DNA of 64,000 nucleotides from Przewalskia tangutica. Taxonomy: Eukaryota; Streptophyta; Magnoliopsida; Solanales; Solanaceae. The DNA lies in NCBI GenBank assembly GCA_029844215.1, contig CM056724.1, positions 33,208,446 to 33,272,445 on the forward strand, given 5' to 3'. The notes below the pieces were generated by a model. It had not been told where the DNA came from. It saw nothing but the letters and a program-made list of their open reading frames with translations, and searched no databases. Within the stretch, counting starts at the first letter, position 1, and the number at the start of each line of letters is the position of its first letter. The position numbers and the translations under genes are program-made. Shown piece after piece: positions 22,561-34,745 of the stretch.

Positions 22561-23220
22561 ATGGCTGAACAACCTAAATTTCATCTTGCTCTTGCAGTCA
22601 ACAACATCAAGAATTTCATTTCCATAACTCTTGAGATGGAAAAAGTTCAGTATTCATCTTGGGCAGAATTGTTTAAGATCCATTATCGTGTTTACAAAAT
22701 CATCGATCACATCATCCATCCAAAATCAAAGCCCATTGTCGAACCCCTGGAGAAACATGATGACAAACTTTGGTCATGTTTAGATGCGGTTGTTCTACAA
22801 TGGATCTATGACACCATCTCGAACGACCTATTACATACAATCATTGAAACCGACACCACTGCACAACAAACTTGGGAGCGATTGAAAAGTATTTTTCATG
22901 ATAACAAGATACAACATGTCTTGTATTTGGAAAATCATTTTAAGGACATCCAACAGAACGACTTTCCTAATGCATTTGCATATTGTCAAGAACTTAAGAT
23001 AATTGTCGATCAACTCTCAAATGTCGTTGCATTGGTCACGAATCAACGATTGGTGATGCAACTCATTGCGAGTTTGAATGAAAATTATGATGGCGTCGCT
23101 ACTATTCTTCAACAAAGCACGTCATTGTCTCTATTTTATGATGCTCATGCGGGACTTATCATAGACGTGGGCAAGTGGACCCAAACGCCGGAGAATTTAT
23201 CTTGTACTTACATATACTAA
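22561..23220 (+). pseudogene. Copia gag, N-terminal domain
   Basis: The 219-residue frame starts MAEQPKFHLALAVNNIKNFI and contains YSSWAELFKIHYRVYKIIDH, LWSCLDAVVLQWIYDTIS and a FAYCQELKIIVDQLSNV segment, all typical of plant copia gag (UBN2 family). The last ~25 residues (from about 23145) do not fit gag and belong to the LTR that follows, so the protein is truncated. Unlike the relative at 14343 it has no internal stop. Confidence 0.8.
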
Positions 23221-25475
23221 TAAGGAAATTAGTATATAAAGGGATGTGATCCCGAAATCATTTGGAGTTAACAAGTGTGGCGATGAGGATTAATAATAAT
23301 AATAAGTGTATGTCCCCAAGGAGGCTACAGACTAGTGTCATATTATAAGAATTATGACATTGAGTAAAAGAAGATTTTATTAGTCGTCAGGATTTAAGTA
23401 ATTTGGGATCCAGAATTTTATTGTGTGTAAAGTTAATTTATTGTGGGATTAATTAATTATAAGTGGATGACTTATTTTATTGGAACATTACGTGTTGTCT
23501 AATAACGCATTGACTAAGTCGTATATGTTAGTGCTGGCAACATTTCAAAAACGTTCTGATGTTACCATTCTCTGTAATAAACTACTTCATCCCTTTCAAT
23601 TCTTTTCAATTTCTTCAAGATTCTTTCATATCTTTAAGATTGTTGTATAAATCGATCGTCCACTGGAAAGGAATTGTTACCCCCTCTAGTTTGAAGAGTG
23701 AAGCCTAGCTGGTAACCCCCTGAGAGATTCTCGGTCGGTTTGGGGATTTTTCTGCAAGTTTTCGTACAACCTGAAAGGAAGAAAGTTCATGGCGATTTGA
23801 ACCTCAATTCCAGCGAAATTGAGTTCTGGAATCAAAGCGATACCTTGAATTCGAAAAGCTCAAGCCCAAGTCGATTTTTGGGCCCTATTTTGCTTGACGG
23901 AAACTGTTGTTGGTAAAATATTTTTCGATGATGCCCATCGCTGCGTCTAAACAGAGGTAACAATTCTTGATCTTAGGTTTATACAATTATAGAACCTGAT
24001 TCTTACTAATTCTAATGTGATTAACAAGAACACTAAGTTAATTAGGTATTATTGGGGTTGTTGATATAAAATTGAAGGTGCATGTGAAATTTATGAGTTA
24101 TTGAAGGTACTGCAGTAGTGAAGAAGAAGGGTTGATTCTATTGTTACATGTATAGGTGAGGTGGTCACATAGAAAGAACATAGATTCTACGCGTATAAGA
24201 CATTCGATAAAATGTCTCAATGAGTTTGTTATTAGTATATTGATTCGGTTGTGATTTAAATCATTCCTATGGTGTAGATAATCATTCGTTAAGCTTACAA
24301 GGATCCCTGGAACTTAGATAAACTCGACAACAATGTATGTGAAGGCAGTTCATTTCTTTCTTTTGGCATAATTCCATTAACAAAACATAACTATCATGTC
24401 GTTCCATAAGTACTCTACTCTTAGTAGTTATAGAACGATCATATTATTAGATCCTCTGCTAAAAGCATGTCTAAGTCTGGTTCTAAGTCCTTCTTAAGGC
24501 AATATGAGAAAAGATATTAATGTTTCCAATGTGAACCAAAGGTATAAAGGGTGTTGTGTCATTCAGGATATTCTGTTGTTATTCATGCATATTCATTTGC
24601 ATTGCATTCATATATTATCGTGACCACTTGTGCTACACACACTACTATATGATAAATATTATATATATGTAGGGGATATGGGGAAAGGGAAGGCGTTATA
24701 TACGCACTCCATCTGTAGCTGGTACAGATTATCACAAAAGAGTCCGAAGAGACTAACATGAATCGATGCCCATGTGTGGCCGATATAACTAGATGTTCAC
24801 AGAGGCGATTATGGATAAGAAGAGCCCTTGTGTGGCCAATATATATGTATACCGCATTTGCATCATGCATGATATTTATAAATATTATGCCCACAGAGGC
24901 TGATAATAAAATGATTCCCCCAGATGCTATTATGGTAAGAAAAGTTGTCCGATGAGGCCAAGGTATGTGCACACTGCATTGTGCATAATATTTAGAGATA
25001 TTCATTAGGGCCCTCAGAGGCAATTACTGTTGGTCAGTTGTTTCTGTTTCAGGTTATGATATGTATCAACTATGTTATTTATTATGCCTAATATACTCAG
25101 TACATAAGTCGTACTGACATCTCTTTTGCTGGGGACGCTGCGTTTTGTGTCCGCAGGTTCATAGGTGACAAATTGTGCTAGGAGATTACTGATTCAGCTG
25201 TGTGGGAGCACTCTACTTATTTCAGAGTTGCAGTTTGATTGTGGTACATTATATGCTTAGAGGCTTGTATATAAGTGTCATGTGGTTAGTGGTCATGTAT
25301 GACCTTGTCGGCCTTGGTATATAACCATATAAGTTGGGGCTTTTGGGTTGAAACTATACTTAATCCCTCTCGGCTTAATTCGTACTTAATATGGTTAAGT
25401 ATGGATGTATGGTCAGTGATGCCCGGTGGGTTGGGTCTGGGTGCCCGTCGCGGCCCTCCTATTTGGATCGTGACA
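23145..25475 (+). mobile_element. LTR of a Del/Tekay-like gypsy element
   Basis: The right end GGATCGTGACA matches the LTR 3' end used by this group (the same GTGACA end has a primer site beside it at 50943). The body holds an ACTCAGTACATAAGTCGTACTG and GGACGCTGCGTTTTG block that I associate with these LTRs. No primer site or gag follows; a pogo transposase starts directly at 25476. The left end is approximate because I find no TG end or duplication matching the CTAAA at 25476-25480. Confidence 0.6.
24760..25025. repeat. ~120-bp degenerate tandem repeat in the LTR
   Basis: About two and a half units, each with an ACAGAGGC(G/T) start, a GGTAAGAAGAGC/AAAGTTG middle, a TGTGGCCAA or GAGGCCAAG segment, and a GCATTTGCATCATGCATGATAT-like end. 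Confidence 0.65.
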
Positions 25476-26125
25476 CTAAATGTCGTTGTATGTTTTAATG
25501 AGGACGGTTCAGAGAAAATTCCTTTATGGATTATTGAAAAATATGCTAAACCAAGGTACTTCAAGAATGTAAACTTGAACAGTTTGATTTGTGAGTATCG
25601 TGCTAACAAACGAGGTTGGATGACTGGAGCGTTATTTGAAGAATATGTTCGCCTACTTGATAAAAAAATGATTGCAAGAAAATTTCTATTGATTGTGGAT
25701 AATTGCCCTGCTCATCCAAAAATTATCGAAGGATTGCAAAATGTTGAATAATTTTTTTGCCACCAAACACAACTTCAAAAATTCAACCTTGTGACGCGGG
25801 GATTATACAAGCTTTTAAGATGTATTATCGTCATCGATTTTATAGAAGTCTTTTGGAGGGCTATGAATTAGGGGCACCAGAGAAAATAAATGTGTTAGAT
25901 GCAATGAATCTTGCAATTTCATCATGGACTATGGATGTAAGTGCAAATACAATTGCGAACTATTTTCGTCATTGTAAACTTCGATCAACAAATAACATGA
26001 CTTTTGAGAACTCAGATAAACAGTTAGATGGTGAAAGCACTCAAGAACTGCACAATTTGATAAAAAAATTAGGTTATCGCAATGCAATGGATGTCGAACA
26101 TAACTACCCAGAAGAAAATGTATAG
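25476..26125 (+). pseudogene. Pogo-like DDE transposase, C-terminal half
   Basis: Frames 25476-25751 and 25757-26125 together give the DDE_1 endonuclease domain of plant pogo/Tigger-like (CENP-B-related) transposases. LIVDNCPAHP carries the second catalytic Asp and QPCDAGII the third. The two are separated by a TAA at 25749-25751 and a frame change. The first catalytic Asp (DET motif) and the DNA-binding half are absent. In an active element this enzyme cuts and pastes DNA at TA sites. Confidence 0.85.
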
Positions 26126-26597
26126 TAGAAACTCCATAAATTAATACTCGATTATTTAATAAACTCTCTTAGATAATGTTTTTGGTCAGTTCCGACTCAG
26201 GGATAATGTGCTAAATTAATAATTCGCTAAATTATAAGATAATACATTTTTTATTACTCATATAGACCCCATGTAAAATATAAATTAATAATTTCTTATA
26301 TACTACATAATACATGAGTGATTTATGAAAACTTCTTGAAAAATAACTCAATTGTCTTTTGTCTTTTGTTGAAATCAATGTTACATTGAATCTCATCTCT
26401 AATTTTTCCTATAATTGTAAGAACTTCTAGTGTTGTTTTCTCATAGCTCAACAAGAAATTAATCAATGTGATTGTCGCTTTAATAGCCTCGTTTCGCGAA
26501 GGGAGTTTTACTGTAGAACTTTCATCATCATCTTTATCACATTTATCAGTTCCATAACACTCTAAATTATTTTTTCATCAGTCAACAACTGTGCAAC
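25476..26597 (+). mobile_element. Pogo/Tigger-like transposon copy 1, 5'-truncated, 3' end inverted
   Basis: It begins inside the transposase (LNVVVCFNEDGSEKIPLW) directly after the LTR, so the 5' half is missing. After the coding end at about 26125, the segment 26126-26597 is the reverse complement of what follows the same point in copy 2. It starts with a terminal-inverted-repeat end (TAGTAGAAACTCC) and ends in sequence that should directly follow the coding part. This is a 3' end flipped in place. Confidence 0.8.
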
Positions 26598-26599
26598 TA

Positions 26600-28781
26600 C
26601 AGTAGAAACTCTATAAATTAATGTTCTTGGGATCACCAAAATTTATAATTAAAATAGATATTAATTAATCGATAAATTAATAATTATTAATTTATATATT
26701 AATTAATACTTTATCAATTTATAGATAAATTTATAATGAAATAACCAATTTACAAACACCCTTCAATCTTCCACTTCATTATTGTTCAATGTATTATTTC
26801 AAATGAAGTATGTACCAATTTAAAACACCCTTCAATCTCCCACTTTATTATGCTTCTTGTGTTCAATGTACTACCTTATGGATATAAAAAAATATTTTCT
26901 ATATAAACACAAGATCAAATCATGCTAACACAAACAAATCATACATACAACATAGCTTCTCATCTTAAAGGTGTGAAAAAATCAACAATGACTGATGAAA
27001 TTCGAAGAGCATTATGCAAGCACAACAAGGATAATCCAAGTGTCACTCAAAAACAATTGCAAGAATGGATTTCTAGTAACTATGGTTTGCAGGTGAGTCA
27101 AGGGACGATATCGAATACAATTAAGCGGTCTTCAAAGTATCTCTCACTTGCTCCTGAAAGAGGTGATGTTAAGCGACACAAACCGGCAAAATTCCCCGAC
27201 CTAGAAAAATCTCTCTATGAGTGGATTCTTCAATATCAAGAACATGTAAATATGACAGGAGAGCTAATCATCGAAAATACGAAAAAGTTCATGAAGAATA
27301 TGTATCTTGCGGATACTCCAGACTTTACTTTTTCTATAGGTTGGCTTGGAAAGTTCAAATCAAGATATGGAATTAAAATAATTCGGTGTTTCGGAGAGGG
27401 TGGATCATTTGAAATGGAGGGCATGGCAGACAAATTAAAATCCATAAGAGATAAAGTGGATCAGTTTGAAATGAAAGACATCTTTAATATGGATGAAACA
27501 TGTTTATTTTTTATTATTTGTTTCTTTTGTACTTTAGTGATGTAATTATTTACATGTTTTAATCTTAAATAGGTTTATTTTTTAGACTTCAACCGGATCT
27601 TTCATTGAACCAAAGCAACTTGAAGGAAAAAAACAAGACAAGGAAAGACTAACTGTCGTTGTTGTTGTAACGAGGACGGTTAAGAGAAAATTCCTTTACG
27701 GATTATTGAAAAATATGTTAAACCAAGGTGCTTCAAGAATGTAAACTTGAACAGTTTAAACAGTGAGTATCGTGCTAACAAACAAGCATGGATGACTGTG
27801 GCGTTATTTGAAGAATATTTTCGCCAATTAGATAAAAAAAATGATTGCAAGAAAAATTCTCTTGATTGTGGATAATTGCCCTGCTCATCCAAAAATTATT
27901 GAAGGATTGCAAAATGCTGAATTATTTTTTTTGCCACCAAATACAACTTCAAAAAATCAATCTTGTGATGCGGGAATTATACGAACTTTTAAGATGCATT
28001 ATCGTCGTCGATTTTATAGATGTCTTTTGGAGGGCTATGAATTAGGGGCACCAAATCAAGAGAAAATAAATGTGTTAGATGCAATGAATTTTGCAATTTT
28101 AGCATGGACTATGGATATACGTGCAAATACAATTGCGAACTATTTTCGTCATTATAAACTTTGATCAACAGATAACATGACTTTTGGGAACTCAGATGAA
28201 CAGTTAGATGGTGAAAGCACTCAAGAACTGCAAAATTTGATCAAAAGTTTGGGTTATCGCAATGCAATGTATGTCAAACATGTCCTGAACTACCCATAAG
28301 AAAATGTAGTTGCACATTCTTGACTGATGACGAAATAATTGAGAGCGTTGTGAGAACTGATAAAGGTGATGAAGATGATGATGAAAGTTCTACAATAGAG
28401 CCCCTTCGCGAAACGAGGCTACTAAAATGACAATTACATTGAATAATTTCTTGTTGAGCTATGAGAAAACAACATCAGAAGTTCTTACAATGATAAAAAC
28501 AATTAGAGATGAGATTCAATGTGATATTGATTTCAATAAAAAAAAAAGACAATTGAGTCATTTTTAAGAAGTCTTCATAAATCACTCATGTATTATGTAG
28601 TATATAAGGAATTATTAATTTATATTTTACACGAGGTCTATATGAGTAATAAAAAATGTATTATCTTATAATTTTAGCGAATTATTAATTTAGCACGTTA
28701 TCTAGGAATCGGAACCGACCAAAAATATTATCTAAAAGAGTTTATTAAATAATCGAATATTAATTAATGGAATTTCTACGG
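26600..28781 (+). mobile_element. Pogo/Tigger-like transposon copy 2, full length
   Basis: The left end CAGTAGAAACTCTATAAATT and the right end (complement CCGTAGAAATTCCATTAATT) form an imperfect terminal inverted repeat, flanked by TA at 26598-26599 and 28782-28783. TA targets and this terminal repeat are typical of the pogo lineage (Lemi1/Emigrant-like elements in plants). The 2182-bp element holds one transposase gene. It sits directly against the end of copy 1. Confidence 0.88.
26922..28164 (+). pseudogene. Pogo-like transposase, near complete but broken
   Basis: The start is likely at 26922 or at the Met at 26988 (MTDEIRRALCKHNKDNPSVT). Residues 20-75 form a CENP-B-type helix-turn-helix (VTQKQLQEWISSNYGLQVSQ), then a Tc5-type second helix-turn-helix (YEWILQYQEHVNMTGELI...FSIGWLGKFKSRYG). 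NMDET carries the first catalytic Asp, VDNCPAH the second and CDAGII the third (31 residues between the last two). Damage: a 71-bp GT...AG insert at 27502-27572, frameshifts between about 27665 and 27840, and a stop at 28162-28164. Downstream C-terminal acidic sequence (GDEDDDESS) continues to about 28430. Confidence 0.85.
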
Positions 28782-28783
28782 TA

Positions 28784-30257
28784 CTTAATTAAAGGTCAAA
28801 TGCTCAGTTAAAATGGGGACCCTATTCTGACCAACTCAAGAAAACCAACAATTTATTTATGGAAAGTTACAGTGTGTGCTTAATTACAAAATCTAAAAAG
28901 TCCCTGTAACTGACCGTCAACTAAAAATGCACGAGATATGTCGTTGACATAAATAATTAAAAGAGTTAATTATAGACTTAAATCATCCACTGAGTTCAAT
29001 CCTTCTGATTGGAGACTTGTTACCTTACGGGATATAACTCAGAAATATCATTGTTTTGTTCTCAAACCTTCGGGCATAAAATTCGCGATTTATCGATAGT
29101 AGTGTTGAACGATCGGTTCTACTATCGAATAGTCTGACGTAAGCTAGAAAGCTGAATATAAAAAAAAATGGAGATAGTCCAAAAATACGGTGATTCCAAG
29201 ACACATGAGGTCATTTTTTAAATACAAATAATAGAAATAACAAATTAGCTACGGCTAATTTGTTTTTAGCCAAAATAGTAAAATATTAATTATAGACTTT
29301 TAACACACTAACTTTCCTTCTGATTGGAGATATTACGCTTACCTTCTTTCTTCTTTATAATAGAAACACACAAACTATATAATTCTCGTTTCAAAGCATA
29401 AAAATATATGTGAATAAAATTCTCTTTCATATTTAGATTTAATCATGGATTTAATAATCAAGCTTGATATGCTTTCCTTAAATTTCTTAATATCATTGTT
29501 TTTTTTTTTTTTGATAATTGAGTTTTCCAGGCTTGCACTTAACTACTTCACTGGTATTATCCGAACGTCCTCGAGATAATGACACCGGTCCTTCGAGCGT
29601 TGTTTTTCTGTTCACTAGTTTCTCATGGCATTTATATAATTTGAAATATCTCTCATTGCATATTAACACTATAATATAATATCAAAATTTTGGATCATTG
29701 TCATTACTTAATATAATCCCATAAGTAGAAAGGAATGTCCTGAGGTGGAAAAAATATATAGAATGTGTGGAAAATAAGTGAAATTCTTAACCTTTGATCT
29801 TACATCAAAATTGTAATCAATAAATAAAAACATTTTTAATTTTTGTGATTTTAAATGTCATATAGAATGTTAAAATTTAAAAATTACTATGAAATATAAA
29901 AAATAGTACTATCTAAATAAATTTAAAAATATAAAATTGAAATAAGTGGAGTAACTCAGAATTTAATTGCTACCAAAAGTTTGCTCCACATCGAATATTA
30001 CGTGGCACATTTTTTTTTTGATAAAAAAATTATTATTTATTTTTTTATTTTAAAATAATATTTTTTAAATTTTCAGTTAATATTTAATGGGGATGATTCA
30101 TTTTCCAACTTCTGAATAACTCAATTAAAATTTAAATAAACTCTTCCAGTAGCCTCAATAATTTAGGTCAAACGCTCAATAAGTATAGGTGACCCGATTT
30201 TGACCAAGTCAAGAAATCAAGAATTTACTTTTGAGAAGTTACAATGTGTGCTTATTT
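28784..30257. other. AT-rich spacer with internal duplications
   Basis: No gene. 28796-28895 resembles 30168-30260 (GGTCAAA(T/C)GCTCA ... AGTTACA(G/A)TGTGTGCTTA). 28972-29030 resembles 29286-29345 (AATTATAGACTT ... CTTCTGATTGGAGA). Confidence 0.55.
29502..29612 (-). mobile_element. SINE fragment, 3' part
   Basis: A T-rich run followed by GATAATTGAGTTTTCCAGGC and CACCGGTCCTTCGAGC matches the 3' part of the SINE at 54123-54424. The tRNA-like head is missing. No target duplication found. Confidence 0.65.
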
Positions 30258-30985
30258 TTATGGGAGACCACCGGTAGTGGCAGTGGTCGGAGGTGATGGT
30301 GACATAGTGTTTACTGATGTCGAAATAGTGATAGCATCACGGAAAGCTTGGTGAACCGAATCATCAAAAAATTTATAATCAGTGAATCGAAATTTCTGAA
30401 TGTTATCAAACGGGAAAACATATTCGACAAAAGTGACATGGCGTGAGATTATTATTTTGTCGGTGGATAGTTCATAGCACAAGTACCTCCTATGGTTCGA
30501 TGGAAAGCCTAAGAAGGCGCACATAGTAGATTTGGATGCCAATTTGTGGGGGGGGGGGGGGGGAGGAGGGGTCATGGATGCCAGAGTAGGATAACACAGA
30601 CAACTGAAAATTTTAAGATGGTCATAGGTAGGGATCCAACAGGAGAGAATTTCGATGGGTGTCCAATTTTGAATCGCACGGGTGGGTAGAATGTTGAGAA
30701 TGTGTTCTACCATTTTTAGTGCATATATCCAAAAAGTAGGGGGAGAGACGCATGAAAAAACAGGGTAAGAATCATATTATTAATGGTACGGAGAATTCTT
30801 TCGGCCTTTTCATTTTGAGGGGAGGTGTGAGGGCACGAGAAACGAAAGCTCATGTCATTAGCCGCACAAAATTTACGAAATAAGGAATTATTAAACTCTA
30901 TACCATTATCACATTGAAATAATTTTATATTTTTTTTAAATTGCATTTTAACCAGCGTATGAAACTCAACAAATTTGGAGAACAC
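30258..30985 (-). pseudogene. Copia integrase, core and C-terminal part
   Basis: 30716-30985 carries FQCDNGIEFNN (catalytic Asp) and HTSPQNEKAERILRTINNM (catalytic Glu). 30258-30713 carries the following WTPIEIL, F-S-C-L-CYP and FLGFPSNHRRYLCYE motifs usual for plant copia integrase C-termini. A stop and frame change near 30715 separates them. A G run of about 16-18 bases (30546-30563) encodes an unusual proline tract on the minus strand. The integrase would insert element DNA into the genome. Confidence 0.8.
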
Positions 30986-31305
30986 TTTAAATTTGAGTTA
31001 GAGTGGATAGACCCAAAGAAAGTGAGAGAAATCATCCAAAAATATCAGATAATATTTGTGGCCTAAGTTGCTAGTTATGGGAGATGTCCATAAATCAACA
31101 TGAAAAATATCAAAGGAGAAGAAAGTAATACTCATAGAAGTCGTAAATGGTAGTCTAACATGTTTCCCTAATTGACACGAGGAGCAACTATGAGAAAGGT
31201 TCCATTTGTTACATTGAATTAAATTTCAGTTTCTAAGAGAATAAAAAATGTGAGTAGAACCCAGATGACCAAGTCTACTATGCCACGTAAAGGGAGATAT
31301 GATTG

Positions 31306-31635
31306 TTAAAGCAGTGGGAGGAGTGACACTCGTAGCAGATGTGGGTAGGAACAGAGGTCTGTTACAGAGAATCCAAACGGGTCAAAATTAATTGAGACAG
31401 AATTATCGGTGGCAAACTTTCTAACATAAATTAGATTTTTGATGATGTTTGGTGCATAAAATACGTTTTTAAGAGAGAAGTGGAGATGCAGTGGTGGGGT
31501 AAGGGTGTGGCCAAATCTTTGAAATGGAATGTGATGACTATTTTCGACCATAATAGATTGTGGAGTTTGTAACTTGCGCAGTTGAGAAAGATTACCAGAA
31601 TTGTTGGTGAGATGAGACGTGGCGCCAGTGTCCAT
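31306..31635 (-). pseudogene. Copia protease and pre-integrase part
   Basis: The frame begins MDTGATSHLTNNSGNLSQL, the aspartic protease active site (DTGA) of copia polyproteins. VFYAPNIIKNLIYVRKFATD follows, the usual segment between protease and integrase. The stop at 31306 breaks it. Confidence 0.8.
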
Positions 31636-32167
31636 ATACCACGCATTATCGAGTTATTGACTGGTCAAAATGCCAAAACCTGGCTCAAATTAGCTTGGGC
31701 TGGGTCTGGGATAGACGGATGGGCCCCAGGATGTTGTGCCTGTCGGTTGTGGTCTGGTGGGGTTGGTCCATACTATTGGGCCGATGTTGGGCTACAGGAC
31801 ATTGGGCCTGACAGCCGAGGCCTGTCTATAAGGCTCCCAGTTCGCTGGGCCATTCTTTGGGCCGCGGACATAGACGGATGAAGTTGGCCTCGCCAGGCCC
31901 AATCGACAGCCTTGGATTGCAGAGGTGCCACCGGGACGATGGAGTGCGAGACGCGCCGCGACTAATACCTGTAGGCTTCTCGCCGTTCGTAAAACCTCCG
32001 TGATTAATCTCCGCCATGAATGTTTGCTGGAAAAAATTAAGTTGGGGTTTGGGGTGTATATTTGTAGTGTATGTGAGGCAGTAGCAACCATATACCTAGT
32101 GTATACCAGATTATTATAGAGATAAGGGGGCTGGGGAGACTGTATATTTACTGTATAACAGTGTATA

Positions 32168-33552
32168 TGATGCGCGGTAAGATGCACACACTTTAAACGC
32201 AAGTGCACGTTATCGTGACAAGTAGTATAGTCTTGATAAGACCGAATATCGTCCTCTAGGATTAGGGTTCAAGTACCAACTATCTATTTTTTTGTATCTA
32301 TTTGGTAAATTGATATTTCGAATTGTTGTTTATATCTATGAATTATAAAAGCTATTTAAATATAAAGGTTTACTTCAGTGGTGATGAGAATAGGGCTTCC
32401 ATGTATCCTTACTGTCCGCTTATGCTACTTACTAATGCATTAACTTATGGTATTCTTCTTTTGGAGAAAGCAGGTTTACGAAATCGCTTTATACTCCGTT
32501 AGGTTATATAAACACTCAACCCCAAGATCGCACCTTACCTACCTTTCGGTGATAAGGATAACTTTATAGGAGGATTAAAACAAAAACCTAGTTGGCCGTC
32601 ACGCACAATGCACAAAATTAGGGTTGTTAAGCCTCTCATCAACGCTTACATAAATAATTGAGGTATTTTCATCCCCAATCCAAGAATGTCTACCCAACTT
32701 ACAAGATATTCACAATCCCCTTTCTAACAATCGATTAGAAATCATATAGTGATAATTAGTTGTCAATTAATTACCAAGAATTCAACTCAATTATTGGATA
32801 GATCTCACAATAAGAAAAATAACCATAAGCGCATTAATTTATAACATAAGTTTCTAGCAATTCAACATGGAAAGCCTATAAGAGAATTAGTTCCTAGCCA
32901 TTGTCATGACAAGAACTAATTCAAAGTTCATCATACAAAATCAAATAAAGAACAAGAAAGGGAAAAGAAATTACTAAACTAATGGTATCCAATCTCCAAG
33001 CAAAGTCTTGTGTTGTGCAAGAAGGGAACCCCAAAAGCGCTAGGGTTCTCTCTTTATAGCCGAAACCGCCTCCTCTTTTCCTTCAGTTCGCCTGCATTTC
33101 GTCAAAAGACCTAATTTTTCCGCGCCGCTGCCGCTGCGCAAATGCGCGCTAAGCTTCGCAATCCGTCGGTGTTTTGGCGCCGCGCCCGATATTCGCTGCT
33201 CGGTAGCCGCGGCTACTGAACTCTGTAGCTTCGGATGTTTAGCGCCGCGCCTCAGACCGCTGCTCGAGGGCGCCGCGAGCCGGATCTTCGCACCTCTTCA
33301 ATAGGCGCCGCGCCTCGCTGATCGCAGGAGGCCGCGCTACTGTCCGATTTTACCCTCGTTCGCCACTTTCTCTGTTTCCAGCTCGCATCTCCTCTTTTGC
33401 CCTCTTTTTGCTCCTTTTCCGCCATTTGGCCATTTTAACCACTTTGACTCAATAGAAAGGAAAACTATCCTAATACAACACTTATATGTGCAAAACGGGA
33501 CAAAAGACTAACTAAAACTGACACAAAAGGTGTATATAAAATACACCGATCA
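32168..33552 (-). repeat. E1 3' LTR
   Basis: On the plus strand it runs TGATGCGCGG...ACACCGATCA and matches the LTR at 39327-40685. Differences are mostly 1-3 base insertions or deletions, concentrated in the GCGCCGCG-rich part near 33120-33350. Confidence 0.9.
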
Positions 33553-33569
33553 AATACCCCCAAACTTAA

Positions 33570-34740
33570 CCTTTGCTCGCCTTCGAGCAAAGATAGAAAG
33601 AAATAAAATAAAAGACTCAAAGAACGAGAAAAATAAAAGACTCACTGCCATTGATCACTTTTGTCGCATGTTGTTAACTAGAAAAACATGAAGGTTAGCA
33701 GAATAATATGCAGGAACATATAGCATGAAATTTCAGCACATTAAGCTAGATATTTCGCAAACTCATACTTATCATGCTTAATGGAAGTCACTATACTAAA
33801 TTATGCATGTAAATTCAAGAATTCTTATGGCATGCTTACTTGCTATTCTCCACTAATTCTGGATATGCATAAAAGAGATCTTCAGGACTTTAAGGGTTGT
33901 AATGTAGGCTTAGGTATAGGTAAATAAAAATAGGCAATTTAGGCTCATTTCGTGTACCATAAGCTCTTTAGCTTTTCAATATTTCCCTTTTTCTTTTTTG
34001 TTCTTTCCTTCACTTCGATTCTATCTTTTCCCTCTTTTGTTTTGGGAGAGTGAAGTATATAATAATGACAAGCACCCCCAAACTTAGGCTTTTGCCTATT
34101 TCTTATTACTTTTGTATCAAAGCAATGACTTATTCACTCTTTTTGTCTCTTTTTTAACACAATGTATTCCACTATTTCATATTTTCACTTATGGTACAAT
34201 TTGTGGGAATATAGGGTGTCAAAGAAGAAGTTTCAAATTTAGGCTCAATGAGGCTGACTAGGGATATTTTTAAAGTACATGATAGAAAAAGAATGGTAAG
34301 AATTGGCTATCAAAGAAATGCCTGAGTCATCTCCCTAACATGCATATCCTAACTATTTCGCCTCAAATAGCAAGCAATCATAACACATAAACATTTATCA
34401 TTTAGCATGCATAACTCAAGCAAGAAACTCCAAATAGACAGATTCTGTGAGTTTTTGGCATATCTAACCTAAGTGTTTAGATAGTTGCTTCAATTCATTT
34501 ATATTATTCCACCTTACTTCACTAGGTGTTTCTAGCAACTACAGCATACATGATCTTTGACAGACAATTATGACTCAAAAAGAAAAAAATTTGGTGACTC
34601 AAAATAAACATAAAACAATCAAAAAGACTTAACTAAAACATAACATGACACACAAATAAAACACCCCCAAACTTAAATCACACATTGTCCCCAATGTGTG
34701 TAGACTCAAAGACAGTAAAAGAAATAAGACACTTACAAAC
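33570..34740. other. E1 non-coding 3' region
   Basis: No ORF. It matches E2 45350-46550 in reverse, including CCCCCAAACTTA blocks and the CTAAGTGTTTAGATAGTTGC segment, so it is conserved non-coding sequence of the family. Confidence 0.75.
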
Positions 34741-34745
34741 TTTGG

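Larger units (their letters stand above)
30258..32167 (-). mobile_element. Copia element, protease to integrase, split by E1
   Basis: Reading leftward from 32167: a short gag-like start (MAEINHGGFTNGEKP at 32017), a decayed linker, a retropepsin segment, and integrase. It ends abruptly at 30258 before reverse transcriptase. Leader sequence continues on the other side of E1 (40691-41111), because the E1 target duplication GTATA lies at 32163-32167 and 40686-40690. Confidence 0.75.

Noticed and set aside
24583..25023. 146-residue minus ORF
   Set aside because: It spans the tandem repeats of an LTR; the repeating peptide simply mirrors the DNA repeat.
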